Shown: positions 33,554-43,114, counted from the first letter of the stretch. The stretch is 64,000 bases of DNA from JAQBXX01 sp947085325 (GCA_947085325.1 CAMTVY010000007.1:7557-71556); one strand, 5' to 3'. A program made the numbers and translations. Notes: generated by a model not told the origin, from the sequence alone.

Positions 33554-35554
33554 TCACAAAGCCTTCAGCCGCGCCTCCAGCGCCTCGCACACGGACTGGA
33601 AGCGCTGGGCAAAACCCAGCGGGTCACGGTTGCTGCTACCGGCAATCAGCACCCGGGTGGTGTCGCCCTCCTGCCGCAGCACGGCCCAGATGCGCTGCTG
33701 CGGCAGATAAAACATGATGAATACACCCACCAGCAGCAGGCCAAAACCCAGATAGACGACGGCCTTGCCCGGCGTGCGCGTGATTTGCAGGGCCGAGGCC
33801 TGCACCTGCCGGAAATCGGTGAGCTGCAGGACGTAGGGCGCGCCGTAGGCACTGAGTACGCCCAGCACATTCACGGCGTCATCGAAGAAGCGGCTGTGAT
33901 CTGCAGCATCGACACTGCCGCCTTCACTCGCAACCACACCGGCATACAGTTCGCGCAGCGTCTCATGCAACAGCTCGACATAGAGCTGGGCTGCCTGTGC
34001 GCGCTGCTCCTGCGGCAGGCTCTGCCGGATGTATTCCGTCACGGCGTCAAAACCACCCGCCTTGAATTGCGTCAGCAGCATGTCGAGCAGTGCCGTTAAT
34101 GTCTGCTGCATGCTCGGATTCGCCGGCGCAGCGGCGAGTTGTCGCGTCACGGTCTTCTGCACTGCCGCCTGCGCTTTCTGCTTATCGTGCAGCGCAGCAT
34201 AAAAGCGCATGAAGCGGTCTATGCCACCTTCGGCATCAATCGGAAAGCGCAAGTAGGTAAACTTGTCATTCGGGTTGTCGCGTACGCCACTCACCAGATA
34301 CTGGCGCCCTTCGTACTCCAGCGGCAACATGTAGTTTTCGTATTCCAGCGCCGTGCCTTTTTCATCCCGCAGCTTGAAGATGAACTTGGGGCCAATATCC
34401 TGAAATTCCTTACCCGAACCTGGCTTTGCCGGCTGCACGTTGTACAAACGAAAATCACCCAGCTCCAGTGTCTGCGAGCCGTGCTCACTCTGGAGCTTCA
34501 GGCTCTTGCCAACCTCGCCTTGCAGCTCCTGCACGGCGTCATTCGCCGTCAGCGGCCAGGCCTTCAGCGTCAATTGCGATCCGCCATCGCTGAAGCTCAC
34601 GAGGTAGATGGTAATGCCTTTATAGATCCAGGGATGGTTGACCGAGATGGTCTGCTCCAGCGGCGCGGGCTCACTCGGGTCGTAAATCACCAGATCACTT
34701 TCAAATGACTTGGGCTGGCCATCGGGATAATGCACGACACGAAAATCCTTCACCTGCAATTCAAACGGCAGCTCCTGCAACAGATAGCCATCGCGCAGCT
34801 TGAGGCCGATATAGTTCACCTTGGCGCCTTCCGGAATGGAGACCAGCCCGCGGTAGGAGGCATTGTCCGCCGGCAACCGGCTTGCGAGGGGGACCTCGTT
34901 AGCAGGCATTTCGCGCGTCTCTATCCGCACCTTGCCCGCCTGCTCTGCAATCTTGAGCGGCAGGTTGCCATCGAGCAGCGCGCCCACGCACACCACGACC
35001 ACCCCGATGTGTGTGGCCAGATAGCCCAGGCGGTTGGCCGCCCCCTTCATGGTTGCCACCACGGTATGATCCGTCTGCTCTTTTATCCGGGCGCGGTAAC
35101 CGTGTGATTGCAGGTGCCCCACAATTGCCTCACGCAGGGCGGCGGGGGCCTGCGTGAAACTCCACTCCGCCTTGTGGCGAAACGTACGCAGCGAGCTCTC
35201 TGTGGCGTTTTCCCTGTATGCCCGCATGTCGCGCAGCATCTTCGGCCCATTGCGGTACACGCACACGCTGGTGGAAATCACCAGAAAGGTCATGACCACC
35301 ATGAACCAGCCGGCGCTGTATACGGAAAACAGGCCGAGGGATTTATAGATCTCGAACCAGAAGGGGCCGAACTTGAGGATGTAATTCTGGTAGGGCTCGT
35401 TTTGCTGCAGAATGGTGCCGATCACGGACGCTATCGCCACCGCCGACAGCAGCGTGATCGCCAGGTTCATGGAACCCAGAAAGTCGAGCAGTATCGCGCC
35501 CGTGGTGCGGCGGCCGGTGTGTGTCGTCATGGAGGAGGTTGGCTCAGGGGGCAT
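33554..35554 (-). CDS. resB: System II cytochrome c biogenesis protein ResB
   Basis: About 666 residues from ATG 35554; ATG 35530 (MTTHTGRRTT) is an equal candidate, neither with a good SD. Three N-terminal membrane segments (LLDFLGSMNLAITLLSAVA, NYILKFGPFWFEIYKSLGLFS, and the AGWFMVVMTFLVISTS block) and one near the C-terminus (VVYLGFGLLLVGVFIMFYL) surround a long periplasmic domain, the ResB/Ccs1 layout. It partners CcsB for haem ligation. The segments are quoted in part. Upstream is a terminator that separates it from polA. Confidence 0.95.
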   Translation of the reverse strand: MPPEPTSSMTTHTGRRTTGAILLDFLGSMNLAITLLSAVAIASVIGTILQQNEPYQNYILKFGPFWFEIYKSLGLFSVYSAGWFMVVMTFLVISTSVCVYRNGPKMLRDMRAYRENATESSLRTFRHKAEWSFTQAPAALREAIVGHLQSHGYRARIKEQTDHTVVATMKGAANRLGYLATHIGVVVVCVGALLDGNLPLKIAEQAGKVRIETREMPANEVPLASRLPADNASYRGLVSIPEGAKVNYIGLKLRDGYLLQELPFELQVKDFRVVHYPDGQPKSFESDLVIYDPSEPAPLEQTISVNHPWIYKGITIYLVSFSDGGSQLTLKAWPLTANDAVQELQGEVGKSLKLQSEHGSQTLELGDFRLYNVQPAKPGSGKEFQDIGPKFIFKLRDEKGTALEYENYMLPLEYEGRQYLVSGVRDNPNDKFTYLRFPIDAEGGIDRFMRFYAALHDKQKAQAAVQKTVTRQLAAAPANPSMQQTLTALLDMLLTQFKAGGFDAVTEYIRQSLPQEQRAQAAQLYVELLHETLRELYAGVVASEGGSVDAADHSRFFDDAVNVLGVLSAYGAPYVLQLTDFRQVQASALQITRTPGKAVVYLGFGLLLVGVFIMFYLPQQRIWAVLRQEGDTTRVLIAGSSNRDPLGFAQRFQSVCEALEARLKAL

Positions 35555-35593
35555 GAATCGCTGTAACGTGCCTGCAATTATAGTGTATCGCTC

Positions 35594-35632
35594 AAAAAAA
35601 AGCCCCGACTCTAAGGGGGGAAGAGCCGGGGC
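35594..35632 (-). terminator. Rho-independent terminator between polA and resB
   Basis: On the minus strand, GCCCCGGCTC and GAGTCGGGGC pair (one mismatch) and are followed by seven to eight T residues. It ends transcription coming from polA. Confidence 0.88.
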
Positions 35633-35752
35633 AAGTGTCACCCGGCTTGGGGTTTGCCGGGCTACGGATACCCGTTCAGGGAGGGAACGGGGAGCGCAAT
35701 TGCGTGCGCTCTGTACTGTGAGACTGGGCCTGTCAGGAAAAGTTCAGCTGGC

Positions 35753-35873
35753 GGCAGAGAAAAGAGAAAAGATACAAGAACAAAGAAAAATATTCAGGAA
35801 ATTAACGACATAAGCCTGGACTCTGCCAACAGGGCTATGACTTTTCTCTTGTATCTTTTCTCTTTTCTCTGCC
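35753..35873. repeat. Inverted repeat of the 14-bp GATACAAGAGAAAA family, after the polA stop
   Basis: A 27-bp perfect inverted repeat (35753-35779 and 35847-35873; GGCAGAGAAAAGAG... read inward) encloses 67 bp. The right arm holds the unit TTTTCTCTTGTATC (35842-35855) and a variant, then TGCC one base before the polA stop codon. The same units in the same arrangement follow the priA stop at 47507-47538. Confidence 0.8.
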
Positions 35874-35874
35874 A

Positions 35875-38478
35875 TTAATGGGCCGCGTCCCAGTTGGCCC
35901 CGGTTCCGATCTCTACCAGCAGCGGCACGGACAGGCGGACCACATCGGTCATGTGGGCCCGGATCACCTCGCGGGCCGCCGCGACAGAGCCCTCCGCCAC
36001 CTCGAATACCAGCTCATCATGCACCTGCATGATCATGCGCGCGTCGATCGCACCGCTCGTCAGCCAGGCATCGATACGCAGCATGGCAAGCTTGATGATG
36101 TCGGCGGCACTGCCCTGCATCGGCGCGTTGATGGCGGTGCGTTCGGCATACTGGCGGCGGTTCATGTTGCGCGCGTTGATCTCGGGCAGGTACAAACGCC
36201 GCCCGAACAGCGTCTCCACATAACCGTCGGCGCGCGCCTGTTCACGCGTGTCATCCATGAATGTCTTCACCCCGGGATAGCGGGCGAAATAGCGGTCGAT
36301 ATAGTCCTGCGCTGCGGCGCGATCCACGCCCAGCTGGCGCGCAAGGCCGAATGCCGACATGCCATAGATGAGGCCGAAGTTGATGGCCTTGGCCGCGCGC
36401 CGCTGCTCGCTGCTCACTTGTTCCAGCGGCAATCCCATCACCTCGGCGGCAGTGCTCTGGTGGATGTCCTGCGCGCTGCTGAAAGCGCGCAACAATCCTG
36501 CATCGCCGGACAGGTGCGCCATGATGCGCAACTCGATCTGCGAATAGTCGGCCGCCAGCAGCTGGTAGCCCGGCGGCGCCACGAACGCCTGCCGGATGCG
36601 TCGCCCCTCCTCGGTGCGCACCGGGATGTTTTGCAGGTTGGGGTCGCTGGAGGACAGCCGCCCGGTCGCGGTCACGGCCTGATGATAGCTGGTATGCACC
36701 CGCCCGGTGTCGGGGTTGATCTGCTCCGGCAAGCGGTCAGTGTAAGTCGACTTCAGCTTGCTCAGGGCGCGATGTTCAAGAATGAGCTTGGGCAACGGAT
36801 AGTCCAGCGCCAGCTCCTGCAACACGTCCTCCGCCGTCGACGGCTGACCCTTGGGCGTTTTTTTCAGCACCGGCAGTTGCAGCTTGCCATACAGGATTTC
36901 CTGAATCTGCAACGGCGAGCCGAGATTGAACGCCTGCCCCGCACTGGCATGCGCGGCGTGTTCGATCTCGCCCAGCCGCGCGCCCAGTTCCGCGCTCTGC
37001 CCATGCAGCAGAGCGGCGTCCACGCGCACACCGGTACGTTCAATGCGCGACAGCACGGCCAGCAGCGGCTGCTCGATGTCATCGTACAGTTGCTGTAGCC
37101 GACCCGTGCCGACCAGCGGCGCTACGAAGGCGGCGTGCAGGCGCGCACAGGTCTGCACCGCCGTGGCGGCAGCCAGCGGCTGCGGCACGGTTTCGGACAG
37201 ATAGTGCTGCGACAGCGCGGGCAGATCATGCCGGGTCGCCACGCTGTTCAGCACATAGGACTCCAGCATGACATCAAACTGCACGCCCGCGAGGGCAATG
37301 CCATGCCGGGCCAGCACGTTCATGCTGAATTTGAGATCGTGGCCGAGCTTGTGCACTTGTGCATTTTCAAGTGTGGGGCGCAACGCCTCGCGCAGCGCGG
37401 CGGCATCATCGCCGGTGAGCGCCACGCAGGCGACGCGGGCATCCGCCATCAGCGCCACACCGAGCAGCTCTGCCTGCATATAGTCCGTGCCCGCCACGTC
37501 CAGAGCCAACGCCAGCGGGGCGTCCGGCGCACAGGCGAGCCAGTGTCGCACTGCCGCCGCGTCTTGCAGCCGGGTCGCGGCCTGTCCGGCGGGCGCGGGC
37601 GCAGTGGGCGCCGGGTCGTGACCGGCGGCCGGCAGCCGCTCCAGCCAGGTCTTGAATTCCAGCCGCGCGTATTGCTCGCGCAGCGCGGCCACGTCCGGCA
37701 CACGACGCACGAGATCGCCCAGGCCGACCGGCAATACCACGTCGCACTTGAGCGTCAATAGCGACCGCGCCAGCGGCAGCTGCTCCAGGCTCGCGCGCAG
37801 GCTCTCGCCGACCTTGCCGCTGATTTCACCGGCGTGGGCCGCCAGGTTGTCGAGCGAGCCATACTGGGTCAGCCACTTGACCGCCGTCACCGGGCCGACC
37901 TTGGGCACGCCGGGCACGTTGTCCGAGGCGTCGCCCACCAGCGCCAGGTAATCGATGATGCGCTCCGGCGGCACGCCGAATTTTTCCAGCACACCCGCCG
38001 GGTCAAGCCGCTGGTTGCTCATCGTGTTCACCAGTGTGACGTGCCCGTCCACCAGTTGCGCCAGATCCTTGTCCGAGCTTGCGATCAGCGTCGGTATCCC
38101 CTGCGCGGTCGCCTGCACTGTCAGGGTGGCAATCACGTCGTCGGCCTCGACGCCGTCCATCATCAGCAGCGGCAACCCCAATGCATGTATAATGGCGTGC
38201 AGTGGTTCAATCTGCGTGCTGAGGTCGTCAGGCATAGCCGGACGCTGCGCCTTGTAGGCGGCGTAGAGGTCATCACGAAAGGTCCTGCCCCGGGCATCAA
38301 ACACCACGGCGACATACTGCGGGTTCACTTCGTCCAGCAGCTTGCGCACCATGTTGACGACGCCATACACTGCGCCGGTCGGCTCGCCGCGCGAATTGTT
38401 GAGCGGCGGCAGGGCGTGAAACGCGCGGTAGAGGTAGGAAGAACCGTCAACCAGCAATAAAAGATTGTTTTTTATCAT
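35875..38478 (-). CDS. polA: DNA polymerase I, apparently without proofreading residues
   Basis: 867 residues, about 60 shorter than E. coli Pol I. The N-terminal 5'-3' exonuclease (VDGSSYLYRAFHALPPL, VFDARGRTFRDDLY) and the C-terminal polymerase (ADYSQIELRIMAHL, RRAAKAINFGLIYGMSAFGL, MQVHDELVFEV) are intact. In the middle domain, exo motif I reads LDVAG instead of FDTETD, the exo II aspartate is Ser (DLKFS for NLKYD), and the segment with exo III is shortened and has no EDAD. So 3'-5' proofreading is probably lost. A dispersed repeat begins right after its stop. Confidence 0.96.
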   Translation of the reverse strand: MIKNNLLLLVDGSSYLYRAFHALPPLNNSRGEPTGAVYGVVNMVRKLLDEVNPQYVAVVFDARGRTFRDDLYAAYKAQRPAMPDDLSTQIEPLHAIIHALGLPLLMMDGVEADDVIATLTVQATAQGIPTLIASSDKDLAQLVDGHVTLVNTMSNQRLDPAGVLEKFGVPPERIIDYLALVGDASDNVPGVPKVGPVTAVKWLTQYGSLDNLAAHAGEISGKVGESLRASLEQLPLARSLLTLKCDVVLPVGLGDLVRRVPDVAALREQYARLEFKTWLERLPAAGHDPAPTAPAPAGQAATRLQDAAAVRHWLACAPDAPLALALDVAGTDYMQAELLGVALMADARVACVALTGDDAAALREALRPTLENAQVHKLGHDLKFSMNVLARHGIALAGVQFDVMLESYVLNSVATRHDLPALSQHYLSETVPQPLAAATAVQTCARLHAAFVAPLVGTGRLQQLYDDIEQPLLAVLSRIERTGVRVDAALLHGQSAELGARLGEIEHAAHASAGQAFNLGSPLQIQEILYGKLQLPVLKKTPKGQPSTAEDVLQELALDYPLPKLILEHRALSKLKSTYTDRLPEQINPDTGRVHTSYHQAVTATGRLSSSDPNLQNIPVRTEEGRRIRQAFVAPPGYQLLAADYSQIELRIMAHLSGDAGLLRAFSSAQDIHQSTAAEVMGLPLEQVSSEQRRAAKAINFGLIYGMSAFGLARQLGVDRAAAQDYIDRYFARYPGVKTFMDDTREQARADGYVETLFGRRLYLPEINARNMNRRQYAERTAINAPMQGSAADIIKLAMLRIDAWLTSGAIDARMIMQVHDELVFEVAEGSVAAAREVIRAHMTDVVRLSVPLLVEIGTGANWDAAH

Positions 38479-38565
38479 GCCGCATCCTGGGAGCCGGGAT
38501 CACTCATTTACCTGCATTCGACTGACAGGCCAATACAGACAACCGATCAAACTGACTTGCATCCA

Positions 38566-40158
38566 ATGCACTCCCTCTCCAGCACAAGATTGATCATCGC
38601 AGTTTCTGCCTTTCTGATTCTTTTTGGCAACTTCGCCTTTTTCTCTAATGTAACCGATGCCTACCCTGTCGGCATTAAAAACATCGGCTTTCTGTTATCA
38701 CTGGCTGTTCTATCGGCCTGCATAACCAGCATTCTGCTGGCACTAATCTGTTATAGATACACCATAAAGCCCGTGCTCATCACGATACTTGTAGCATCGT
38801 CCGTCACAGGCTATTTCATGGACACATACAATGTTGTCATTGATGACGTCATGATTGGCAACATCATGGCAACCAACCCGGCAGAGGCATCTGACCTGCT
38901 GAGCTTCCGCTTTGCCCTGTATTTCCTGCTGCTTGGAATATTGCCATCCGTCCTGGTCTATAAAGCCACTATAGACTATGGACGGCCCAGGCAGGCAATC
39001 ACTTCGCGTCTTGTGTTGATTGCAGTCGCGCTGGCACTGGTAACCGCCTCCGCGCTGGTATTCAGCAATTTCTACGCCTCATTTTTGCGCGAGCATAAAC
39101 CCCTCAGATATTACGCAAACCCTGCTTATTATATTTACTCAACCGCCAAATATGCGGCCAGCTTCATTTCGCTCACACCCAGAGCATTCGCAGCAATCGC
39201 ACAAGACGCTCTGATCCCTGCATCTGACGAACACAGGGAACTGGTCATACTTGTGGTGGGCGAAACCGCCAGGGCCGACCACTTTTCATTGAATGGCTAC
39301 CCAAGAGAAACCAACCCTTACCTGAAAAATAAAAATGTCGTCAACTTTACCAATTTCTGGGCCTGCGGGACATCTACCGCCCATTCATTGCCGTGTATGT
39401 TTTCCATCTACGGTCGCTCGCAGTTTGATAAAAACAAAGCAGACAACACCGGCAACGTGCTTGATGTATTACAGCATTCCGGCGTCAATGTTCTCTGGCT
39501 GGACAACAACTCGGACTCCAAAGGAGTCGCCCAGCGAGTGCCCTTCGAGGATTACAGGAAACCCGACAAGAACCCCGTCTGTGACACGGAGTGCAGGGAT
39601 GAAGGCATGCTGGCAAACCTGCAATCCTATATTGACGGGCACCCTGCGGGGGACATCTTCATTGTGCTGCACCAAATGGGCAATCATGGCCCCGCCTACC
39701 ACAAGAGATACCCGGCAAAGTTTGAGGTATTCAAGCCCACCTGCAAAACAAACCAGCTTGAAGACTGTACCCGCGAAGAAATCAGCAATGCCTACGATAA
39801 TGCCATCTTGTATACGGATTATTTTCTGGCAAAGACGATTGACATACTTGAGCACAACAATGACCGGTTTGAGCCCGCATTAATCTATGTCAGCGACCAT
39901 GGCGAGTCGCTGGGTGAGAACGGGATATACCTGCACGGCCTGCCGTACATGATTGCTCCCGATAACCAGAAGCATGTGCCCGTCATCATGTGGTTCGGCG
40001 ACAGCCTGCTGCACGAGATCAATCTTGATGCGCTGAAAAAAACCAGGCACGAGAGATTCTCCCACGACAATATTTTCCACACCATTCTGGGCCTGATGGA
40101 GGTGCGCACCACTGCCTACGACAGGAAAATGGACTTGATCAAACACATCAATGACTAA
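38566..40158 (+). CDS. eptA: Phosphoethanolamine-lipid A transferase, EptA-like
   Basis: 530 residues from ATG 38566; a TTG nine bases earlier is in frame. Four to five N-terminal membrane helices precede a periplasmic sulfatase-fold domain. The metal and nucleophile sites are seen: VVGETARADHFSLNGYPRETNP, the Thr in GTSTAHSLPCMFS, and YVSDHGESLGENGIYLHG. Cysteines that form disulfides (SLPC, CDTEC, CTRE) fit EptA-type enzymes. Adds phosphoethanolamine to lipid A, which lowers sensitivity to cationic peptides. Overlaps the next gene by 8 bp. Composition is clearly more AT-rich than polA and thrB around it. Confidence 0.92.
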   Translation: MHSLSSTRLIIAVSAFLILFGNFAFFSNVTDAYPVGIKNIGFLLSLAVLSACITSILLALICYRYTIKPVLITILVASSVTGYFMDTYNVVIDDVMIGNIMATNPAEASDLLSFRFALYFLLLGILPSVLVYKATIDYGRPRQAITSRLVLIAVALALVTASALVFSNFYASFLREHKPLRYYANPAYYIYSTAKYAASFISLTPRAFAAIAQDALIPASDEHRELVILVVGETARADHFSLNGYPRETNPYLKNKNVVNFTNFWACGTSTAHSLPCMFSIYGRSQFDKNKADNTGNVLDVLQHSGVNVLWLDNNSDSKGVAQRVPFEDYRKPDKNPVCDTECRDEGMLANLQSYIDGHPAGDIFIVLHQMGNHGPAYHKRYPAKFEVFKPTCKTNQLEDCTREEISNAYDNAILYTDYFLAKTIDILEHNNDRFEPALIYVSDHGESLGENGIYLHGLPYMIAPDNQKHVPVIMWFGDSLLHEINLDALKKTRHERFSHDNIFHTILGLMEVRTTAYDRKMDLIKHIND

Positions 40159-40843
40159 ACAGCTGGCGTTAACAACGTTGGCGCTGATATTTACTGTTTT
40201 CTTGTTCAGCTGGTTTGATATTGACCTGTGGCTACAGGATCACTTCTACAACACCGAGCTGAAGCAGTGGATACTCGACAGGGACCAAAAGGCGGCCAGA
40301 CTGATTCTCTACGACGGTATCAAGCGTGTCTACATCCTTTTCGCGCTGGGGCTTGCCGTCGCACTAGTGTTCTTCAGAAATCATGCCCGCATCCAAGCCT
40401 ATCAGCAGGGGCTGGTAATCGTGCTGCTTTCGTCTTTAGCCGTGCCGCTGGTGGTTGGTAGCTTGAAATCCATTACCAATATACCCTGCCCCAGGAATAT
40501 TGCACACTATAACGGCGACTATCCCTATGTGACGCTGTTAAAACCCTACCCGGCGGATTTCAGAAAAACCGGAAATATGCGATGCTTCCCCGCCGCACAT
40601 GCCAGCGGTGGGTTCGCGCTGCTCTCGCTGTTCTTCCTGTTTAAAAGCAGGAAAAATAAAGGCATGGCGCTGGCCGCAACCATGACCCTGGGCTGGAGCA
40701 CCGGTATCTACAAAATGCTAATCGGGGATCATTTCCTGAGCCACACCATTGTGACCATGATACTGGCCTGGCTGATCATCCTGTCTATCGCTGGAATCAT
40801 CTACTCCAGAAATCTTTTTCCCGACAACCCCGCAAGGCCATAA
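40151..40843 (+). CDS. PAP2-family membrane phosphatase
   Basis: 230 residues with about six membrane helices. The three PAP2 phosphatase motifs are visible: K..R in KSITNIPCPR, the AAH core in CFPAAHASGG, and a third with conserved His and Asp (YKMLIGDHFLSHTI). Such enzymes remove phosphate from lipid A, undecaprenyl pyrophosphate or phosphatidic acid. Overlap with eptA (8 bp) suggests they act together on lipid A, as with LpxE/LpxT-type partners. Low-GC like eptA. Confidence 0.88.
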   Translation: MTKQLALTTLALIFTVFLFSWFDIDLWLQDHFYNTELKQWILDRDQKAARLILYDGIKRVYILFALGLAVALVFFRNHARIQAYQQGLVIVLLSSLAVPLVVGSLKSITNIPCPRNIAHYNGDYPYVTLLKPYPADFRKTGNMRCFPAAHASGGFALLSLFFLFKSRKNKGMALAATMTLGWSTGIYKMLIGDHFLSHTIVTMILAWLIILSIAGIIYSRNLFPDNPARP

Positions 40844-40958
40844 ATAATCCTCCCTGTCCCCTCGCGGGTAAGTTTAAAATCAGGGACATCAATCACCCAT
40901 ACACTCTTACCACCGACACGGAACGAATGACAGACCATCCGGACAGCGAGGAATCTTC

Positions 40959-41669
40959 ATGAGCGATCAACGTAAAACCGCCCACCGCCCCGTCAACGAC
41001 AAGTCGCTGTCGCGCGAGTCGTGGAAAATCTTCCAGATCATGGCCGAGTTCATCGAAGGCTTTGAACGGTTGTCGCAGATCAAGCCCTCGGTCAGCATCT
41101 TCGGCTCGGCGCGCACCGCGCCGGGACACCCCTACTACAAGATGGGGGAAGAGGTTGCGCGCGCCCTCTCCGATGCGGGTTTCTCCATCATCAGCGGCGG
41201 CGGACCCGGCCTCATGGAGGCGGTGAACAAGGGTGCGCTGGCGGGCAAGTCGCCCAGCGTGGGCCTCAATATCATGCTGCCGCACGAGCAGATCGCCAAC
41301 GAGTATCAGGATATCTCGATCAACTTCCGGCACTTCTTTTCGCGCAAGGTAATGTTCGTGAAATACGCCTCGGCCTACGTCATCCTGCCGGGCGGGTTCG
41401 GCACCCTGGACGAAATGGCGGAAATCCTTACCTTGCTGCAAACCAATAAAATCCGCCGCATTCCGGTGATTCTGATGCACTCGCCGTTCTGGACCGGCCT
41501 GCTCGACTGGTTCCGCAATACTTTGGTGCCGGAGGGGATGATTGCGGCGGAAGACCTCGACCTGCTCCAGGTACTGGACAAGCCGCACGAGGTAGTAGAT
41601 GCTATCTTCAGTCACTATGAATACCATGGCATGCAGCCCGATGCCGAAGAGCAGGGTATCCTGCTGTAA
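40959..41669 (+). CDS. LOG-family protein (TIGR00730), possible nucleoside 5'-monophosphate phosphoribohydrolase
   Basis: 236 residues. PGGFGTLDEMAE is the family's catalytic/nucleotide motif, with SGGGPGLMEAVNKGA and VSIFGSART at the N-terminal Rossmann part. LOG proteins cleave ribose 5-phosphate from nucleotides, including cytokinin nucleotides, and were once misnamed lysine decarboxylases. SD GAGGA lies before ATG 40959. It begins the LOG-DUF2782-thrB run, 115 bp after the PAP2 gene. Confidence 0.92.
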   Translation: MSDQRKTAHRPVNDKSLSRESWKIFQIMAEFIEGFERLSQIKPSVSIFGSARTAPGHPYYKMGEEVARALSDAGFSIISGGGPGLMEAVNKGALAGKSPSVGLNIMLPHEQIANEYQDISINFRHFFSRKVMFVKYASAYVILPGGFGTLDEMAEILTLLQTNKIRRIPVILMHSPFWTGLLDWFRNTLVPEGMIAAEDLDLLQVLDKPHEVVDAIFSHYEYHGMQPDAEEQGILL

Positions 41670-41715
41670 CCCCAACTGACACACGACCATTTAATAGAAC
41701 CAGGACAACACCTCA

Positions 41716-42081
41716 ATGTGCGCATCCGTACTGACCCGCGCCCTGCTCATCTCGGCCCTCATGCTTGGCGCCAGCGCGCAGGCTGCAGAACCGACCACCC
41801 CACCGGATGACGGGCTGGCGCCCGCGCCCGAACCACCGGTGATCCCCGAGGCCGTGGAGAGCGGCCAGGCACTGGAGCCGGAGGTCACCATCATCAAGCG
41901 TGGCGCCGATACCGTGCAGGAATACCGGCTCAATGGCCGCCTGTATATGGTGAAGATCACACCCACCTCCGGGGTACCGTACTACCTCATCGACACCGAC
42001 GGCGATGGCCAGATGGAGACACGCCAGAACGACGTACGCTCCAGCAAGGTGCCGCAGTGGGTGATTTTCAGTTGGGACTGA
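41716..42081 (+). CDS. DUF2782 protein, exported
   Basis: 121 residues. An N-terminal signal peptide (LLISALMLGASAQA) is followed by a Pro/Glu-rich linker and the DUF2782 core (VTIIKRGADTVQEYRLNGRLYMVKI, quoted in part, then YYLIDTDGDGQMETR and a Trp-ending strand). The family is short, proteobacterial and of unknown function. In Pseudomonas it lies between polA and thrB; here it is still next to thrB (66 bp) but separated from polA by eptA, PAP2 and LOG. Confidence 0.88.
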   Translation: MCASVLTRALLISALMLGASAQAAEPTTPPDDGLAPAPEPPVIPEAVESGQALEPEVTIIKRGADTVQEYRLNGRLYMVKITPTSGVPYYLIDTDGDGQMETRQNDVRSSKVPQWVIFSWD

Positions 42082-42147
42082 TCCGCAACGCCTGAATCCA
42101 GCGCACCCTCCTCCATGAACAGGGTTGCCATTGCACAGTGAATCACC

Positions 42148-43095
42148 ATGTCCGTCTACACGCGCATTGAGAAACGCGAGCTTGAGGAGTATTTGGCCTG
42201 CTATGCCCTCGGCAGCCTGGTGGAATTCTCCGGCATCAGTGCAGGCATCGAGAACACCAACTATTTCGTCACCACCACCTCCGGAAAATTTGTCCTCACC
42301 CTGTTTGAATCCACCCCCACCGAACACCTGCCTTACTTTCTGGAGTTGATGGCCTTCACCGCCGAGCACGGGGTGCCGAGCGCGCACCCGCTGGCGGACA
42401 ATGCCGGGCATTACCTGCGCCGCCTGAAAGGGCGACCAGCGGCACTCGTGCGACGGCTGGAGGGGAGCAATGTGGAGCATCCCACGATGGCGCACTGTAC
42501 CGCCGTAGGCGCAGCGCTGGGCCATATGCACACCGTGGGGCGGGCGTTTAGCGGCCAGCGCGAAAATGATCGCGGCCCGACCTGGCGTGCAGCGACCGCC
42601 GCCAAGCTGCTTCCCCGCCTCAGTGCCGACGATGCAACACTGCTGCGCGATGAGCTGGACTTTCAGGCGCGTTACGCTCATATCCAGGCGCCACGTGGGG
42701 TGATTCACGCTGACCTGTTTCGTGACAACGTGCTGTTTGTGGGCGACACGCTCACCGGCATGATCGACTTCTATTACGCCTGTGATGACTTCCTGCTCTA
42801 TGATCTCGCGGTCACGGTCAATGACTGGTGCACCCGCGAGGACGGCACGACCGACAGTACGCAACTCAGCGCCCTGCTGTCCGCCTATGTCGGCAAGCGT
42901 CCGCTGCAGCCCGGCGAGGCTGACGCCTGGCCGATTTTGTTGCGTGCAGCGGCCTTGCGCTTCTGGCTGTCACGCCTGCACGATCTGCACTTTCCACGCA
43001 AGGGGGAGATGACGCATACCAAGAACCCGGATGTCTTCAAGCGCATACTGTGCGCACGGCGTGCGCACAGTCCAAGTCTGCCTCTGCGCCCATAA
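42148..43095 (+). CDS. thrB: Homoserine kinase (APH-fold, ThrB-like)
   Basis: 315 residues. The protein-kinase-like catalytic loop GVIHADLFRDNVLF and metal-binding MIDFYYACDDFLLYDLA place it in the APH-fold homoserine kinases found in Pseudomonas, not the GHMP type of E. coli. FSGISAGIENTNYFVTT near the N-terminus is also typical. Phosphorylates homoserine in threonine synthesis. The final codons overlap a perfect hairpin. Confidence 0.94.
   Translation: MSVYTRIEKRELEEYLACYALGSLVEFSGISAGIENTNYFVTTTSGKFVLTLFESTPTEHLPYFLELMAFTAEHGVPSAHPLADNAGHYLRRLKGRPAALVRRLEGSNVEHPTMAHCTAVGAALGHMHTVGRAFSGQRENDRGPTWRAATAAKLLPRLSADDATLLRDELDFQARYAHIQAPRGVIHADLFRDNVLFVGDTLTGMIDFYYACDDFLLYDLAVTVNDWCTREDGTTDSTQLSALLSAYVGKRPLQPGEADAWPILLRAAALRFWLSRLHDLHFPRKGEMTHTKNPDVFKRILCARRAHSPSLPLRP
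43047..43071. terminator. Perfect hairpin at the end of thrB
   Basis: ACTGTGCGCAC and GTGCGCACAGT form an 11-bp perfect stem with a 3-nt loop inside the last thrB codons, just before the convergent GGDEF-EAL gene. No T-tract; it could still slow or protect transcript ends from both sides. Confidence 0.5.
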
Positions 43096-43114
43096 GTAAG
43101 GCGACTCCGTGTAA

